Shown here: positions 60,301 to 64,000 of the stretch, piece by piece
Numbering within the stretch: the stretch's first letter is position 1
Layout: each line of letters opens with the position of its first letter
DNA from: Lomentospora prolificans
Lineage: Eukaryota; Ascomycota; Sordariomycetes; Microascales; Microascaceae
Assembly (NCBI GenBank): GCA_029532625.1
Contig: JARFXM010000009.1
Coordinates: 3,472,001 to 3,536,000, forward strand
Reading direction: 5' to 3'
DNA: 64,000 bases
Program-made: the position numbers and the translations under genes
The notes under the pieces: generated by a model
The model's input: only the letters and a program-made list of their open reading frames with translations
Database searches by the model: none
What the model was told of the DNA's origin: nothing

Positions 60301-63300
60301 TCCCGCCCCACCATAATTCGTTGAAGTCACTGTCGGCTTCAAGCAGTCCCCAGGAGTGATCGCCACAAGGGTCTTGATTGCTACCGCACAAACGACACCA
60401 CGCGTATCGGGGCCAGCGTTCTCGGCCCTAGCCAATCCTCGGTGCAGCCAGCACAGGGCCAAAGTTTAGGCAAGGGGAGGCCTTAACTCGTGCAGAGAGA
60501 GTGTTGGTGAACCCGGGAAGGAGGCCAAAGAAAGCTGCATGGGCTATGGATTGATATGTCCCCGAAGCTCCCTTCCATCATGGGTTCTTTTGGTGCCATC
60601 TACGATTTATTCTCCAATAGCACGAGGCGTACGTCCCTTTCAAGCCGACCCATCAGTGATGCCAAGCATTTCCCTCACTACTGGCACAGTACCTCGACCC
60701 CGCCAGCGTGTAAGTGGAACTTTCAACAAAAGACGGAGATGATTAGCACAGGTAGCTTGAAGTGCCGTTCCAACCACTACATGGCCACCCCGGCCGGATA
60801 AGAGACAGGGCAAATTGCCATTCCAAGTATAGATTACACGGCAGACCACCAGACGAAGCTAGGGTGAATCGAAAGCGAAATCGCCAACTACAAGACCTGC
60901 TGATGCCCGAGTTGTCTTACCAACTGTTGCGAGCCCGTCTGTGGTGTAGCAGCCCGGGCCGTTAAACTAACCATTTCTAGCACCATCGGCACTATATAAG
61001 AAGTGGCCGGATGCTTGGGTTTTGCAGAATTTCTCTTCTTTTTAACAATACTTCTTTCCCTATATCGCGGGCCTATGATATCAATTGTTTCTTAATGAGC
61101 AGAGCCAGAGGTTGGCGCATTTTGGCTCCGAAGCCGTCTTCTTTTAGCAAACTGCAACTCCCAAAGGAGCCTGATGCGGAATCAGTTCGCAAAAAAAGGG
61201 AAACGCAGGCCACCACTTTTTCTCCCTCTTCTACTTTCTTTTTTGGCTAACCTGGCCGGCTATTCCGGGGTAAGCACGGAGACCATTTTTCGCCCATTGA
61301 GGCTTTGAATAGACGGACCAACTGAATATTGGCCGGATACGGGCGTCATTAGTGGAAGGCCACCTGCGGTGGCACATGATAAAAAGGACCCTCAACCATG
61401 CCTAAAATTGCCTAAAAAAGCGGGAAAGCAAATACGGGGATAGTATGTCTCGAAAAGGAAAATATGGTATTATGTCTATGCTGGGTCTCCCCCGATCCGT
61501 GTTCTATGAGACTTTGTCCATCGGCGGTCCACGCCCGGCTGGCGTCTTACACGGTCCCGTTTACGCAAATTTGCGGGTGTCAAAAGGAGCCAGCAATATC
61601 GACTTGTGGGAGGATATCTCGTCCACTTTCCGCCGTCACATGGGCTCTCGACCGTCATGCTGCAAGCCGTCGGCCCAGTCCTACGATCGCTCGCTTAAGC
61701 TATATTGCTGAGAGCATATCATCGCTGGCTGGCCACCATCCCAAAAACACCATCGGCCCCATTCTCTCCCTGATGCCATCCGGATCAGATTACAACGCCA
61801 CTTCACTAAACCCCACGGTACTCACTAGCCGTGGAAAATCTCCAGCCCAACCCTCGATGGCGGCTTGGAAATTCAGGCATTTCGCTAGCTCGGTCGCTGT
61901 ACAGAGAGGACGAAGTCAAAACTTGAGCCTCTGCGCGTGGAGCGAGCATAAAGTAGACCGAGAAAGGTAGCTAGTTAGCCTCATCACCAGACCCCTTCCT
62001 GGCCTGAAGATGGTGGCGGGAGTAGTGGCATGATTCCCGAACGTACAACTACTCAGGTGAACTGAAATTCCTTTCCCCGACGACCGTGGACGTCTATTCC
62101 TTGCGCACACCGAAAGGAAAGGCTAGCCTGAACCTCAAGAATTTACCAGAACGGGAATCTCTGACTACCGACACAAAGGGATCCTTACGTGCCCGGGATG
62201 GGAGAAAACCCGAGAATTTTTTTTTTCTTTTTATTTCTTTTTTCTTAAAAAAAAAATTAAGGAGCGGTCTATTGACTGACAGTTAAATAAATCATCGCCA
62301 GCCATTACCCCACTTAGCAAGACAGGAGGTCATGGCACAGCTATTCGCTAAACGGTCGTAAAACTGGCCAGCCCAATCTAGTCATCCCTCTATTATTTTA
62401 ACACTCTAGTACCAGTGGTTTGCGATCCTTGGGAGGAACGTCACCACTTAGCTCTTCCTCAGCTCCTCCTTTTTCCATTACACCCGGGGGTCGTAGGTGC
62501 GTCTAACCGACGCCTCGTTTCTTAGTGTTATGCTCCAGCGGGCCTTGCCTGTCACTCCATCCTCGGATCGCAGGAGAGAAGACGGAGTGGGCCGAGAAAC
62601 CGACCGCCGTATCGTCTTGTGTCCAAATATCGATACGATATCACCCATTGTACGCCTACAGCCCGGCTACAGAACCCACTCCATTTAAATACAGCTGCCA
62701 AGGAGGCTGGCAGACTTGGTATGGATGCAAAGTTCGTGATATGATTGGTATGTTGCGATCGACTCTTTGTGCTTCGAAGAAGCTTGCAGGCACACTTGGA
62801 GCGTGGTTTTTGTGCAGGCTTGCATGCTGGTAAATTTCTCTGAATGATTGATCAATGCAAAAGAGTGTATCAATGTGCCAGGCTGTCTGCACCACGACAC
62901 TAAGCATCTCACCCACCTTGAACACGTAATAATGCCTCGCCCTGGCAAAATATGGCAATACGTGGAAGCATACGAGGGGCCCTGTTCAACCTAGGCTTGA
63001 AGCATCATTCCAACCAAAGCAAATGCACCTACCATCGCCAGAGGAGCGTCGCGACTCCTTGCCACACTTCCCTGTCATCCTCAGGTGCTGATCAAGTTTC
63101 CTGAACCCCTCACTCTCATTCTTCCCCCATGTAACATGGCGGCGCTCAGGTGGGAGCCGGTATCCATTCAGTATGACGGGGTCCCGGAGTGAGCGGGGGA
63201 CAGCTGGCGTAAGGGATCAATGGTTGATCAATATACCGTTGTGCTTGTGCCAACCACTCCTCATGGACGCCCTGGAATAACAGCGCCGTTCGCCCACCCC

Positions 63301-64000
63301 ATCCATTCATTTTCGAAGGGGTGGCATCGATCAATATCTCATGCAAGCACTTTACGGCTTGCTGAATGGGGTTAAATTGAATGTGCCTGGTTGTAGGAGG
63401 CCCTCGGTAATTTACGCTGGCTTGTCTGACCGTTTGCCTAGTCATCTTGCCGGATCAAGCTTAAGGCCAAACCAGTCAGCGAGGCCCTTCCGTTCCCAGG
63501 TTCACCGTACTTCACAAACACACACACATGTTCGCCAAGGCCAACACAGTAAGTACACCTGGCCGTTTTGGCGAACACGGGAACGAAGGCTTGGTGCTGA
63601 ATGCGAGAATCAAAAGTAGAAACGCCTCTTTCCGCGAGCCACCCCAGCCAACTGAAACCCGCATCACTTCCATGACCTGTTCGGGCCAGAGGTCATACTT
63701 GTAAATCATGGTAACCTAGGCAAGCCTCAAACAATCGGAAAGGTACACAGTGACTCCGCTAGAAAGCCGTCTTGTCCCGAGATTGCGAGGCGGCACACAA
63801 GAACGCTGGCAAATACTCGCACCATTTGTTAGGTTGTGCTGCTGCGATGCATCGTTTTGTTGATACGATGACCACCCACGCCAGCAGGACCCCTGAACTT
63901 GGATATTTTCGATTGGATCAAATAGGCGTCGATAGGATTTTTTCGCGAACAAGCGGTCCGCTCCCGCCAGGCCGACCGAATCAGAAAGGTAAGAGCCCTG
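57344..64000. other. 6.7-kb region downstream of apc2 without a supportable gene
   Basis: All frames are short, overlap on both strands and lack recognisable motifs. The largest (61464-61970) has no family features. A T-rich/A-rich stretch lies at 62217-62262. No frame open through the right edge looks coding. The region may contain the untranslated ends of apc2 and of a gene beyond the window. Confidence 0.5.
62217..62262. repeat. T-rich then A-rich low-complexity tract
   Basis: A run of T with scattered C and A passes into a run of ten A and then TTAAGG. It could fold back weakly. It is most likely simple low-complexity intergenic sequence. Confidence 0.7.

Noticed and set aside
61464..61970. 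168-codon open frame, plus strand
   Set aside because: Overlaps other frames on both strands, has no family features, and no splice-joined neighbours.

Overview
The window is nuclear DNA of a filamentous ascomycete, most likely a Pezizomycotina mould near the Eurotiomycetes. Genes have short introns (54 to 117 nt) with GT..AG ends and CTAAC/CTGAC-type branch sites, and the proteins are of fungal type (Pkr1, Abp1 with repeats, Zn2Cys6 and Con7-like regulators, fungal APC2, CYSTM tail protein). All gene models were built by eye from reading frames, splice signals and family motifs; no database was searched.

Layout: (1) 1-1487, minus: 5' part of a Ser-rich, probably disordered protein that runs off the left edge. 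(2) 4400-8197, plus: complete telomerase reverse transcriptase in five exons. (3) 8373-10091, minus: membrane-bound wax-synthase-like O-acyltransferase, convergent with TERT. (4) 12600-13098, plus: small Cys-rich tail (CYSTM-type) protein in three exons. (5) 14178-16701, minus: actin-binding protein Abp1, with a 1-nt frame break in a C homopolymer. (6) 18076-18876, minus: monothiol glutaredoxin of the Grx3/Grx4 type. (7) 20549-23374, plus: Zn2Cys6 transcription factor whose model needs a 3-nt microexon inside the zinc cluster. (8) 24324-24872, minus: Pkr1-like V-ATPase assembly factor. (9) 27994-30848, plus: F-box protein. (10) 44308-45882, plus: Con7-like C2H2 regulator. (11) 54728-57343, plus: APC2, the cullin subunit of the anaphase-promoting complex.

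The left half (to about 31 kb) is moderately dense in housekeeping genes transcribed singly; nothing looks like a secondary-metabolite cluster or a shared pathway. The right half is strikingly empty: 13.5 kb before and 8.8 kb after the Con7-like gene, and 6.7 kb after APC2, hold no gene I can support. These stretches contain 34-nt poly-T tracts, a GT repeat, and a nearly perfect 33/34-bp inverted repeat at 50396-50485.

The most interesting observations are the 3-nt microexon that sets the Zn2Cys6 spacing, the frame break in abp1, the long hairpin, and the unusually long upstream region of the Con7-like regulator. I found no mobile element, CRISPR array, rRNA or convincing tRNA, and no clear sign of an undescribed multi-gene system.
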